From the NCBI GenBank assembly GCA_031402225.1, contig JANNSD010000041.1:1-47586 (forward strand): 47,586 nt of DNA. The letters are read 5' to 3'. A model generated the notes under the pieces. That model was given only the letters and a program-made list of their open reading frames with translations, had not been told where the DNA came from and did not search any database. This stretch comes from JAGGAG01 sp031402225. Its GTDB lineage: Bacteria > Gemmatimonadota > Gemmatimonadetes > Gemmatimonadales > GWC2-71-9. The translations under genes and the position numbers were made by a program. Positions 1-8,032 of this stretch are shown piece after piece; within the stretch, counting starts at the first letter, position 1, and each line of letters opens with the position of its first letter.

Positions 1-2
1 GA

Positions 3-1037
3 GCAGACCGCACCGATCGCCTTCAGCACGACCTGACCCTGCGTCTGTCCGTCCTGCTCGTGGCGAGTGCCTTCGCCACCCTGCCCGCGGGCGCGCAGGT
101 GAAGCCCCGCTACAACGCCTTCACCCACACCACTCCGGAAACGGTGTACCCTCTGCGCGAGCTGGCGCCCGGGGTCTTCGTCGTCTCCGGCGATACCGGC
201 AAGGGCGTTGAGGGACGCCCCAATGCCGGGTTCGTCGATTCGCCCGATGGCGTGCTGGTGGTGGGTGGGCTGGCGAGTCCGGTGCAGGGCGACGCCGTGC
301 TGCGCACCATCCGGACCCGGACGGCCCGGCCGATCCGCTGGCTCGTGCTGTACGCGCATCATCCCGACATGCAGTTCGGTGCTATTGCCATGAAACGGGC
401 TGGTGCCGTGATCATTGCCCACCCGGACGCAAATGTCCTCGCCGCCGAGGGAGGTCCTGACCAGATGGTGGCCGACTGGGACCAGGTGGTCGGGCTGCAG
501 GAAATGCTCGGGTTCGCGTTCGCCAACGTGCCGGATCGACCGGTCACCCGAGCCGACACCCTGCTGCTGGGATCGCGACGCGTGGTCGTGTGGCATCCTG
601 GCGCGGCCCACTCGCCGGGCGACCTGATGCTCTGGCTGCCCGACGAGCGTATCCTGTTCTCGGGCGATGTGCTGGTGGAGGATGGCGTGACGATGGTGAT
701 CGACGGTAGCTCCGGGGAGTTGCTCCGCGTGCTCGATGCCATCGAGCAGGTGCGCCCGCTGATCATCGTGCCGGGGCATGGCCGTATTGTCGCCGATCCC
801 CAGGCCCTCATCGACTCGACCCGGCGCTACATCACGGCGCTCCGCGCGGCCATGCAGGCGGCGGTGGAGGGCGGTGTGCCGATGCGGCGTGCCCTGGCGC
901 CGTTGCCGCCAGCGGATGAGGACCGGCCCGTGTCGTTCAACAGCCGGCTGCGGCGGAACGCCAACCGGGTCTACGTCGAAATGGAGCGTGAGTTCATGGG
1001 ACTTGGCACCGAAACGGGTCCGGAGCGCAGCAAGTGA
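3..1037 (+). CDS. MBL-fold metallo-hydrolase-like protein, 5'-truncated, degenerate metal site
   Basis: The frame is open to the left edge without a convincing start. A GTG at 60 is available, but the hydrophobic stretch before it (LRLSVLLVASAFATLPAGAQ) reads as a signal peptide, so the gene probably begins upstream of the window. A metallo-beta-lactamase fold is indicated by the later motifs AHSPGD, LFSGD and PGHG. The usual HxHxDH motif is altered: the equivalent stretch (near 355-375) reads A-H-H-P-D-M, so the first and last histidines appear replaced. That makes a normal dinuclear zinc site doubtful. The stop overlaps the GTG of the following rhodanese gene, so the two are probably co-transcribed; MBL and rhodanese proteins are often paired in sulfur metabolism. 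Substrate unknown. Probably a flanking gene, not part of photosynthesis. Confidence 0.7.
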   Translation, partial: ADRTDRLQHDLTLRLSVLLVASAFATLPAGAQVKPRYNAFTHTTPETVYPLRELAPGVFVVSGDTGKGVEGRPNAGFVDSPDGVLVVGGLASPVQGDAVLRTIRTRTARPIRWLVLYAHHPDMQFGAIAMKRAGAVIIAHPDANVLAAEGGPDQMVADWDQVVGLQEMLGFAFANVPDRPVTRADTLLLGSRRVVVWHPGAAHSPGDLMLWLPDERILFSGDVLVEDGVTMVIDGSSGELLRVLDAIEQVRPLIIVPGHGRIVADPQALIDSTRRYITALRAAMQAAVEGGVPMRRALAPLPPADEDRPVSFNSRLRRNANRVYVEMEREFMGLGTETGPERSK

Positions 1038-1984
1038 GCCTGCGTCGTGCGCTGGCCTTTGCCGCCATCGTGGCCTGGCTCCCGTCCGGTGCGGAAGCGC
1101 AGCAGCCCGCCAGTGCCGGGGCTCCACGGCTCCTGTCCACCGACACGCTGGCCGCCTGGCAGGAGCGTGGAGTGCCCATGCGGCTGCTTGACGTGCGCCT
1201 CGATGTCTGGACCTATCTCAAGGGACACCTTCCGCAGGCGCAGTACCTGAACATCGAGACCCTGCGCGCGAGCAAGGGCGGCGTCCCGGTGCAGTTGCTC
1301 GATGCGCCGTGGTACCGCGGGCTGTTCAAACGGCTGGGGCTCGATCCGACGGTGCCGGTGGTGGTCTATGGCGCCGGCGAAACCCTGAACATCGACGCGA
1401 CCTTCGCGGTCTGGGTGCTGGCGTCGATGGGGCATCCCAGGGTGTACCTGCTGGACGGCGGGTCCTCGAAGTGGAGCTACGAGGGAAGGGAAGTCGCGCG
1501 CCGTTACCCAGATGTCGAGCCGGCCGGCCGCTGGTGGAACTCGCGCACGTTCCGGCCGCCAGCCGCCACCCTCGCCGACGTGCAGCGCGGCATGGAATCG
1601 GGTGTGCTGCTCGTCGATGCCCGCCCTCACGACCAGTATGTGGGCGAGGCGGGGTCGCAAGTGCGCCTGGGCCACCTTCCCGGAGCGATCAATCACTACT
1701 GGCAGGACGACCTTGAAACCGTCGGCTTCGGACGGGTCTTTCGTTCCGTGGACAGCCTGCGGGCCCGCTATGTCACGGAGGGTATCGTGCCCGATCGGGA
1801 CATTATCGTCTATTGCAACAGCGCAACCGAAGCGAGCCACGTGTACTTCGTGCTGAAATACCTCCTCGCCTATCCGCGCGTACGGATCTACGCCGGTTCA
1901 TGGACGGAGTGGGCCGAGCGCGAGGAGCTGCCGATCGAGCGCGGCTCGGGGCCTCGCAGTGGCCCCATCCTCCGCGCCCAGTAG
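1034..1984 (+). CDS. Secreted two-domain rhodanese-type sulfurtransferase
   Basis: GTG start overlaps the upstream TGA (GTGA). The first ~23 residues (basic start, then AFAAIVAWLPSGAEA) look like a cleavable signal peptide, so the protein should act outside the cytoplasm. Two rhodanese modules follow: residues ~35-150 (DVRLDVWTYLKGHLP) and ~170-300 (DARPHDQYVGE, then GHLPGAINH). The active-site cysteine is Cys261 in VYCNSATEAS, a thiosulfate/mercaptopyruvate sulfurtransferase-like loop, while the N-terminal module appears to lack a catalytic Cys, as is usual in tandem rhodaneses. Expected reaction: sulfane-sulfur transfer to cyanide or a thiol. It pairs with the preceding MBL-fold gene. Physiological donor and acceptor cannot be read from sequence. 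Confidence 0.8.
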   Translation: MSLRRALAFAAIVAWLPSGAEAQQPASAGAPRLLSTDTLAAWQERGVPMRLLDVRLDVWTYLKGHLPQAQYLNIETLRASKGGVPVQLLDAPWYRGLFKRLGLDPTVPVVVYGAGETLNIDATFAVWVLASMGHPRVYLLDGGSSKWSYEGREVARRYPDVEPAGRWWNSRTFRPPAATLADVQRGMESGVLLVDARPHDQYVGEAGSQVRLGHLPGAINHYWQDDLETVGFGRVFRSVDSLRARYVTEGIVPDRDIIVYCNSATEASHVYFVLKYLLAYPRVRIYAGSWTEWAEREELPIERGSGPRSGPILRAQ

Positions 1985-2075
1985 GCGGCGGTTGCGCGGG
2001 CCTCGCTTCTCCCGTAGCGTTGTTCCACAGCACTCTTGTCATACCCCATGACGACCTTCAGCCGTTGGTGTCGCT

Positions 2076-2100
2076 AGAGGCCTGCAGCGAGCAGGCCTCT
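2076..2100. other. Perfect 10-bp inverted repeat upstream of luxR-type gene
   Basis: Arms AGAGGCCTGC (2076-2085) and GCAGGCCTCT (2091-2100) flank a 5-base loop AGCGA. The stem is strong, but no T-run follows on the plus strand. It could end transcription from the rhodanese gene, form an RNA hairpin in the leader of the regulator gene, or serve as a protein-binding dyad about 56 bases before its likely start. Confidence 0.6.
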
Positions 2101-2156
2101 GCCGCATGCGAGATCTGTCGTATGGGTCGAAGTGCCATGGTGGCCGGGAGGTTTCG

Positions 2157-2801
2157 GTGGCAGCACATAGCGCGGAGAACGGTGCCGAAGGGGCGGCTGC
2201 CATGAGCGGTGTCCGCCAGGCACAGCTCGATGTTCTCGCGCAGGCGCTGGATGCGCTGGCGATGCCCATCGCCGTCGTACACCTGAACCGGACCGTGCTC
2301 AGCGAGAACGCCGCGTTCCATGATGCCTTCCCCGCGCCCGCATCTGCCGACCTGATCACCGACGCATGGGGCCGGCTGGGCGACCTGGTGAAGGATGAAA
2401 AGGGCGAATTGATTCGGGTGCCCCAGGCTGGCGAGAGCGCCGTTCGCGGCAGCAAGCGGGTCCGGTTGCAGGCGATCACGCTCGATGGGATGACGGAACC
2501 GGAATGGTTTGTCCTGGTGGTGGAGCGCCGGGCCGCCCGTCGGCTGACGTCGGACAATGTCCAGCAGCGGTTCGGGCTGAGCCCGCGCCAGGCCGAGGTG
2601 GCGTTGCTGCTGGCCCAGGGGCACACCACCTCGGACATTGCACGCATGCTCGAACTCACCACCCACACCGTTCGGCACCACGCCGAGCAGGTGCTGCAGC
2701 GGCTCAACGTGCGTACTCGCCAGCAGGCGATGGTGCGCCTGCGGGACGGCACCGCCAAGGGGCCAAAGGCCCGGCCGAGCGGCGGGTTCACCCGGCCCTG
2801 A
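2157..2801 (+). CDS. LuxR/GerE-type transcriptional regulator with PAS-like N-terminus
   Basis: The start chosen is GTG 2157 because GGGAGG (2146-2151) lies five bases upstream. In-frame alternatives are 2106 and ATG 2202. The last ~65 residues form a GerE-type helix-turn-helix: LSPRQAEVALLLAQGHTTSD, then IARMLELTTHTVRHHAEQVL. The N-terminal ~120 residues (ALDALAMPIAVVHLNRTVLS and following) resemble a PAS-type sensor with no recognisable receiver Asp or cofactor site. It stands alone upstream of hemB-hemL at the left edge of the PGC, so a role in controlling the cluster is plausible, but only position supports it. Signal and targets are unknown. Confidence 0.75.
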   Translation: MAAHSAENGAEGAAAMSGVRQAQLDVLAQALDALAMPIAVVHLNRTVLSENAAFHDAFPAPASADLITDAWGRLGDLVKDEKGELIRVPQAGESAVRGSKRVRLQAITLDGMTEPEWFVLVVERRAARRLTSDNVQQRFGLSPRQAEVALLLAQGHTTSDIARMLELTTHTVRHHAEQVLQRLNVRTRQQAMVRLRDGTAKGPKARPSGGFTRP

Positions 2802-2894
2802 GCGGCCTCCAACCGATCGGTCGTGGGGCGCGCCCAGCACGCGATGCATGCGGTGGCGGTTGCGCCGCTCACGACCCCACCGTAGGGTTCCACC

Positions 2895-3890
2895 GTGACC
2901 GGCTCATTCCCCGCGGCGCGACCGCGCCGCAACCGGAAGAGCGCCATCATCCGCGAGTTTGTGCGGGAGACGGCGCTCTCCGCCCGACGATTCGTGTATC
3001 CGCTCTTCATTCGCGAGGCGGAGGGTACCGAGGCGATCGCGTCGATGCCTGGCGTTTCGCGCCTGGGCCCCGAGGCGGTGCTGGCCGAAGTGGAGGCGGC
3101 CCGCGGCGAGGGCATCGGCACCGTCATCCTCTTCCCCCTGGTTCCGGAAAGCCGGAAGACACCTCGCGGTGACGAGGCCGTCAACCCGGACGGGCTGGTG
3201 CCTGGTACGGTTCGCCGCCTCAAGGCGCGCTGGCCGGACCTGGTGGTGTGCACCGACGTCGCCCTCGATCCCTACAATAGCGACGGGCACGACGGCATCG
3301 TGGCGCCCGATGGAAAAATCCTGAACGACGAAACGGTCGAGGTGCTGTGCCGGCAGGCCGTCATGCAGGCCGGGGCGGGGGCTGACATCATCGCACCCAG
3401 CGACATGATGGACGGGCGCATCGGTGCCATCCGGGCGGCGCTCGACGGGGCGGGACACAGCGGCGTGTCGATCCTGGCGTATACCGCGAAGTTCGCCTCG
3501 GCCTTTTACGGCCCCTTCCGCGACGCGCTTGATTCGGCTCCCAGGTCCGGTGACAAGAAGACCTACCAGATGGACCCCTCCAACGTGCGCGAGGCGTTGC
3601 GTGAACTGCGGCTGGATGAAGCAGAGGGCGCCGACATGGTCATGGTGAAGCCGGCAGGACCGTACCTGGATGTGATCCGGGCACTCCGGGAGCAGACCAC
3701 GCTGCCGGTCGCCGCCTACCAGGTGAGCGGAGAGTACGCGATGCTCAAGGCGGCGGCGCAACTCGGCTGGCTGCACGAGCGACGCGCCGTGCTCGAGAGC
3801 CTGACCGCCATCCGGAGGGCTGGTGCGGACATGATCCTGACTTATTACGCGCGCCAGGCGGCGCGCTGGCTGGCCGAGGAACAAGCATGA
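2895..3890 (+). CDS. hemB: Porphobilinogen synthase (delta-aminolevulinate dehydratase)
   Basis: Condenses two 5-aminolevulinate molecules to porphobilinogen in the cytoplasm. The 331-residue length is typical. Both active-site lysines are visible: Lys199 in AYTAKFASAFYG and the Schiff-base Lys252 in MVKPAGPYLD. The metal-loop region reads CTDVALDPYNSDGHDG, so aspartates stand where zinc-type enzymes have cysteines. This is the Mg-dependent pattern found in phototrophs and many proteobacteria. Translation starts at a GTG; a later start would remove the conserved RPRRNRKSAIIREFVRET region. The stop overlaps the hemL start by four bases (ATGA). Its place at the head of the bch region suggests a supply role for bacteriochlorophyll. 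Confidence 0.96.
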   Translation: MTGSFPAARPRRNRKSAIIREFVRETALSARRFVYPLFIREAEGTEAIASMPGVSRLGPEAVLAEVEAARGEGIGTVILFPLVPESRKTPRGDEAVNPDGLVPGTVRRLKARWPDLVVCTDVALDPYNSDGHDGIVAPDGKILNDETVEVLCRQAVMQAGAGADIIAPSDMMDGRIGAIRAALDGAGHSGVSILAYTAKFASAFYGPFRDALDSAPRSGDKKTYQMDPSNVREALRELRLDEAEGADMVMVKPAGPYLDVIRALREQTTLPVAAYQVSGEYAMLKAAAQLGWLHERRAVLESLTAIRRAGADMILTYYARQAARWLAEEQA

Positions 3891-5206
3891 CCGACGTATC
3901 CGCGCCGTCCCGGACAACCCACTCCGAGGCGCTCTTTGCTCGGGCTCAGCAGCTCATGCCCGGTGGCGTGAACAGTCCCGTGCGCGCGTTTCGCAGCGTG
4001 GGGGGCACGCCGCGGTTCATGGCGCGCGGTGAAGCCGCCTGGCTGGTCGACGCCGACGGCAACCGATACGTGGACCTCGTCTGTTCCTGGGGTCCGCTGA
4101 TCCTGGGTCACGCCCATCCGCGGGTGCTCGCCGCCATCGACCGTGCGGCGCGCAACGGCACGACGTTCGGCGCACCGACCGCCCTCGAGGTGGAGCTGGC
4201 CGAGCGCGTGGTCGCCACCTTCCCGTCGGTGGAGATGGTGCGCTTCGTGAGTTCCGGCACGGAAGCGGCCATGAGTGCGGTGCGTCTCGCGCGCGCCGCG
4301 ACAGGACGCAACGCCATCATCAAGTTCGACGGCTGCTACCATGGCCACTCCGACGCACTCCTGGCGGCGGCGGGGTCCGGCGTGGCGACTCTCGGCCTTC
4401 CCGATTCGCCCGGTGTGACGGCGGCGACCGTGGCCGACACGCTGATCGCCCCGTTCAACGACGTGGCCGCGGTGGCATCGCTCTTCGACCAGCGGCGCGA
4501 CATCGCTGCCGTGCTGGTCGAGCCGGTGGCGGGTAACATGGGCGTAGTCCCGCCGCAGCCAGGCTTTCTCGAGGGGCTGCGGGCACTCACCCGCAAGCAC
4601 GGGGCGCTGCTGGTTTTTGACGAAGTGATGACGGGCTGGAGAGTGCACCCGGCCGGCGCCCAGATTCTCTACGGCGTGACGCCCGACCTGACCATCCTCG
4701 GCAAGGTCGTCGGCGGCGGCCTCCCGGCGGCCGCGTACGGCGGCGGTCGGGACCTGATGCGCCTGGTGGCGCCGGCTGGCCCGATGTATCAGGCCGGGAC
4801 GCTGTCCGGAAATCCCCTTGCAATGGCGGCGGGCCTCGCCACGCTCGACGGACTGGCTGAGCCGGGCGTGTGGCAACGGGCGGCGACATGGGCGGAAAAC
4901 GCCGATACGGCGATGAACCTCGCGGCGGCGGCGGCGGCGGGCATTCCGGTGACGGTGCAGCGCGTGGGCACGATGCTCACCGCATTCTTCACCGATCGCC
5001 CGGTGCGCAACTATTCCGATGCCAAGGGAACCAACAAGGCGCGTTACAATCGCTTCTTTCATGCGCTGCTCGACGCCGGCATCTACCTGCCTCCCTCGGC
5101 GTTCGAGGCGGCGTTTACGTCCAGCGCGCACGGTGACGCCGAACTTTCGCACTTGCAAGCCGCCCTGGTCGCGGGCATGGAAGCGGCAGCGAGCCTCGAC
5201 GCCTAG
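3887..5206 (+). CDS. hemL: Glutamate-1-semialdehyde 2,1-aminomutase
   Basis: PLP enzyme of the C5 pathway: converts glutamate-1-semialdehyde, the HemA product, to 5-aminolevulinate. Full length (439 aa) with the start region LFARAQQLMPGGVNSPVRAF, the FVSSGTEAAMSA cofactor-phosphate motif, VFDEVMTGWR with the PLP-binding Asp, and catalytic Lys273 in ILGKVVGGGLP. Its ATG overlaps the hemB stop, so the two form an operon. hemA lies at the other end of the cluster. Presence of hemL and hemA means ALA is made by the C5 route, not by the Shemin ALA synthase used by alphaproteobacterial phototrophs. Confidence 0.97.
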   Translation: MTDVSAPSRTTHSEALFARAQQLMPGGVNSPVRAFRSVGGTPRFMARGEAAWLVDADGNRYVDLVCSWGPLILGHAHPRVLAAIDRAARNGTTFGAPTALEVELAERVVATFPSVEMVRFVSSGTEAAMSAVRLARAATGRNAIIKFDGCYHGHSDALLAAAGSGVATLGLPDSPGVTAATVADTLIAPFNDVAAVASLFDQRRDIAAVLVEPVAGNMGVVPPQPGFLEGLRALTRKHGALLVFDEVMTGWRVHPAGAQILYGVTPDLTILGKVVGGGLPAAAYGGGRDLMRLVAPAGPMYQAGTLSGNPLAMAAGLATLDGLAEPGVWQRAATWAENADTAMNLAAAAAAGIPVTVQRVGTMLTAFFTDRPVRNYSDAKGTNKARYNRFFHALLDAGIYLPPSAFEAAFTSSAHGDAELSHLQAALVAGMEAAASLDA

Positions 5207-5251
5207 CGCGACCCGCCCCACGTCTTGCCGCTTGACCGCCGCCCCGGCAGG

Positions 5252-5269
5252 TGTCAACCTTAGCTGACA
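5252..5269. promoter_or_regulatory. PpsR/CrtJ-type operator abutting the bchI start codon
   Basis: TGTCAACCTTAGCTGACA fits the TGT-N12-ACA pattern of CrtJ/PpsR sites, with extended arms TGTCA/TGACA. It ends one base before the bchI ATG at 5270. The same arrangement recurs at bchG. A TTGACC (5232-5237) upstream might be a -35 element, but no clear -10 is seen. The transcript would be leaderless or very short-leadered, or else would carry the operator in its 5' UTR. Confidence 0.8.
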
Positions 5270-6304
5270 ATGCGACATGTCTATCCCTTCAGCGCCATCG
5301 TCGGCCAGGCCGAGATGAAGCGGGCGCTGCTCATTGCCGCGGTTGATCCCGGCGTGGGTGGCGTCATGATCTTTGGCGACCGCGGCACCGGGAAGTCGAC
5401 CGCCGTGCGGGCGATGCCGGCTCTCCTGCCTGCCATGCCGGTGGTGGTGGGTTGCCGCTATGGGTGCGATCCCTCGGCCAATGGACTGCGCTGCAGCGAA
5501 TGCCGCGATCGTGAATCGTCGGGTGAGCGGCTCCGAAGCCACCGCGCGGCGGTTCCCGTGGTCGACCTGCCGCTTGGCGCCACGGAAGACCGGGTGGTGG
5601 GAGCCCTCGACCTGGAGCGCGCTTTGGCGCGGGGCGAGAAGGCGTTCGAGCCGGGGCTGCTCGCCAGGGCCAACCGCGGGTTTCTGTACGTCGATGAAGT
5701 GAACCTCCTGGAGGATCACCTGGTGGACCTGTTGCTCGACGTGGCGGCGTCGGGCGAGAACGTGGTCGAGCGCGAAGGATTGAGCCTTCGCCATCCGGCC
5801 CGGTTTGTCCTGGTGGGTAGCGGCAATCCGGAGGAGGGCGAGCTCCGGCCCCAGCTGCTCGACCGCTTCGGGCTGTCGGTGGAGGTGACGACACCCACAG
5901 ACCTGGACGAACGGGTGGAGATCGTACGCCGTCGTGACGCGTTCGATCACGACCCGGCCGGGCTCGTGGCGCGGTTCGAGCACGCGGACGACCAGGTACG
6001 CCGGCGCATTGTGCAGGCCCGGAAGCGGGTGACCACCGTCGACATGCCTGACGCGGTGCTGCGCCGCGCCAGCGAGCTCTGCCTCGCCTTGGGCACCGAC
6101 GGGCTGCGCGGTGAGCTCACCCTGTTGCGGGCAGCTCGTGCGCTCGCGGCCCTCGAGGGGCATCGCACAGTCACCGATGCCGAGGTGCGGGCGGTCGCGG
6201 CATCGGCCCTGCGCCACCGCCTGCGGCGTAACCCGCTGGACGATACCGGCTCCACTGCCCGCTGCGAGCGTGCGCTCGCGGAGCTCTTCGGGCCGGCATC
6301 ATGA
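5270..6304 (+). CDS. bchI: Magnesium chelatase ATPase subunit I
   Basis: AAA+ subunit of Mg-protoporphyrin chelatase: it forms a ring with BchD and drives Mg insertion by BchH. The N-terminus YPFSAIVGQAEMKRALLIAA matches where family members begin, which supports the ATG that directly follows the operator. Walker A is GDRGTGKST (residues 36-44); Walker B/sensor is FLYVDEVNLLEDHLVDLLLD; the sensor/arginine-finger segment lies around GNPEEGELRPQLLDRFG. Length (344 aa) is normal. No Shine-Dalgarno can fit, because the palindrome occupies that position. The last bases overlap bchD (ATGA), giving translational coupling of the two AAA+ subunits. Confidence 0.97.
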   Translation: MRHVYPFSAIVGQAEMKRALLIAAVDPGVGGVMIFGDRGTGKSTAVRAMPALLPAMPVVVGCRYGCDPSANGLRCSECRDRESSGERLRSHRAAVPVVDLPLGATEDRVVGALDLERALARGEKAFEPGLLARANRGFLYVDEVNLLEDHLVDLLLDVAASGENVVEREGLSLRHPARFVLVGSGNPEEGELRPQLLDRFGLSVEVTTPTDLDERVEIVRRRDAFDHDPAGLVARFEHADDQVRRRIVQARKRVTTVDMPDAVLRRASELCLALGTDGLRGELTLLRAARALAALEGHRTVTDAEVRAVAASALRHRLRRNPLDDTGSTARCERALAELFGPAS

Positions 6305-8031
6305 CGCCGGTCGTCGCTCCGCGTCGGACTGTGGCGGAGCTTGCCGGTGCGGCCGCCGCCGCGCTGGCCGTTGATCCCCGGGGGGCCGGCGGCGTGCGGC
6401 TGCATGGTCCCGCCGGCCCTCCGCGCGATGCCTGGCTCAGTGCGCTGCACGCGATGCTGCCGCCCGTTACCCCGTTCCTCCGGCTGCCGGCCAGTGTCAC
6501 CCTCGACCGCCTGCTGGGCGGCCTCGACCTGACGGCAACGCTCGCCTCCGGGCGACCCAACTTCGAGCGCGGCCTTCTGTCTCGCGCCGATGGCGGCATC
6601 GTATGCGTGTTGATGGCTGAGCGCCTGTCGACCGCGCTGGCCGGACCCATTGCGGCATGCATCGACACCGGCATGGCGGAGGTCGAGCGGGATGGCTTTA
6701 CCGACCGGTCGCCCGCGGGGTTTGGCCTGATCCTGCTGGATGAGGGCGAGCCCGACGAGGCACCGCCGCCGTCGGCGCTGCTCGAGCGCGTCGGGCTGCA
6801 CCTCGACCTGGCAACATTGGCGGGCGCGGTGGATTTTTCGACGGCGAGCGCCGCGGAAGTGCTGGCCGCGCGCGGACGGCTGGCGGCTGTCGAGGTGCGC
6901 GACGCCGATCGCAACGCGATGGTGGCCACGGCGGCCCAACTCGGCGTGGCCTCGATTCGTGCACCGCTGGCGGCGCTGCGAGTGGCACGCTGCTTCGCGG
7001 CCCTGGACAGCCGGACGCAGTTGAACGGCGAGGATCTGGCCCTCGCGGCGGCGCTGGTCATTTTACCGCGCGCCACCCGCTGGCCCGAGCCCGAGCCCGA
7101 GTCCGGGGAGGAAGCGCCGCCCCCGGAACCGCAGCCGGGCCCGGACGATGACGTGTCGCCGGGCGAGCTCGGCGACCGGGTCGTGGAGTCGGTGCGGGCA
7201 ATCGTACCACCAGGCCTGCTGGAACTGGCGAAGGATGCGGCGCTCAGGAGCCGCGTCGAGCATCGCCACCGGAGCGGCGCGGAGGTAAAATCGCAGCGGC
7301 ATGGTCGGCCGTCGGGCAACAAGGCGGGAGACCCGCGTCGCGCGCGGGTGGACTTGCTCGCCACCCTCAGGGCGGCGGCGCCGTGGCAGCGCGTGCGCAA
7401 GGGTGGCGGCCCCGGGGCGCGCCTCGTCATCCGTCGCGATGACCTCCGGGTGCGCCGGCTGGTGAGCAAGGTGGGCACCACCGTCATCTTCGTCGTGGAT
7501 GCGTCGGGGTCGAGTGCGCTGCAGCGGCTGGGCGAGGCGAAGGGCGCGGTGGAGACACTGCTGGCCGAGAGCTATGTACGCCGGGACCGCGTCGCGTTGA
7601 TCAGCTTTCGGGGTACCCGCGCTGAGGTGGTGGTGCCGCCCACCCGCTCACTCACCCGCGCGCGTCGGCTCCTGGCGTCAGTGGTCGGTGGGGGCGGCAC
7701 GCCGCTCGCCGCCGCCATCGAGGTCGCCCGTGAACTCGCCGTCACGGTGCGACGGGGCGGGGGCACCCCGCTGATGGTGTTCCTGACCGACGCACGCGCC
7801 AATGTGCGGCGGGACGGCTCTGGCGGTCGGCCTGACGCGGAACGGGAAGCCGGGGAGGCGGCGCGGACGGTGGCGGTGGAGCAGCTGGGGGCCATCTTGA
7901 TCGACACTTCTCCCCGGCCGAGCCCGTTCGCGCGCCAGCTCACGGCGCTCATGAACGGCACCTACCAGCCGCTCCCCGTGGCGGATGCGTCGCGGGTGGC
8001 GTCGGTCGTCCGGCAGGCGGTCGAGGGCTGA
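6301..8031 (+). CDS. bchD: Magnesium chelatase subunit D
   Basis: Second AAA+ partner of Mg chelatase, 576 aa. The N-terminal AAA+ module (residues ~1-250) is degenerate: no intact Walker A is visible (HGPAGPPRDAWLS), as in other BchD proteins. An acidic, proline-rich linker follows (EPEPESGEEAPPPEPQPGPD, residues ~260-285). The C-terminal von Willebrand A domain has the MIDAS motif VVDASGSSALQRL and later FLTDARANV. It starts within the bchI stop. BchD bridges the BchI ring to BchH. The next gene, puhE, begins one base after its stop, so assembly and pigment genes share a transcript. Confidence 0.96.
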   Translation: MTPVVAPRRTVAELAGAAAAALAVDPRGAGGVRLHGPAGPPRDAWLSALHAMLPPVTPFLRLPASVTLDRLLGGLDLTATLASGRPNFERGLLSRADGGIVCVLMAERLSTALAGPIAACIDTGMAEVERDGFTDRSPAGFGLILLDEGEPDEAPPPSALLERVGLHLDLATLAGAVDFSTASAAEVLAARGRLAAVEVRDADRNAMVATAAQLGVASIRAPLAALRVARCFAALDSRTQLNGEDLALAAALVILPRATRWPEPEPESGEEAPPPEPQPGPDDDVSPGELGDRVVESVRAIVPPGLLELAKDAALRSRVEHRHRSGAEVKSQRHGRPSGNKAGDPRRARVDLLATLRAAAPWQRVRKGGGPGARLVIRRDDLRVRRLVSKVGTTVIFVVDASGSSALQRLGEAKGAVETLLAESYVRRDRVALISFRGTRAEVVVPPTRSLTRARRLLASVVGGGGTPLAAAIEVARELAVTVRRGGGTPLMVFLTDARANVRRDGSGGRPDAEREAGEAARTVAVEQLGAILIDTSPRPSPFARQLTALMNGTYQPLPVADASRVASVVRQAVEG

Positions 8032-8032
8032 C

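Noticed and set aside
3845..6217. 790-codon minus-strand frame opposite hemL-bchI
   Set aside because: Shadow of hemL and bchI in a high-GC region, with no protein features.
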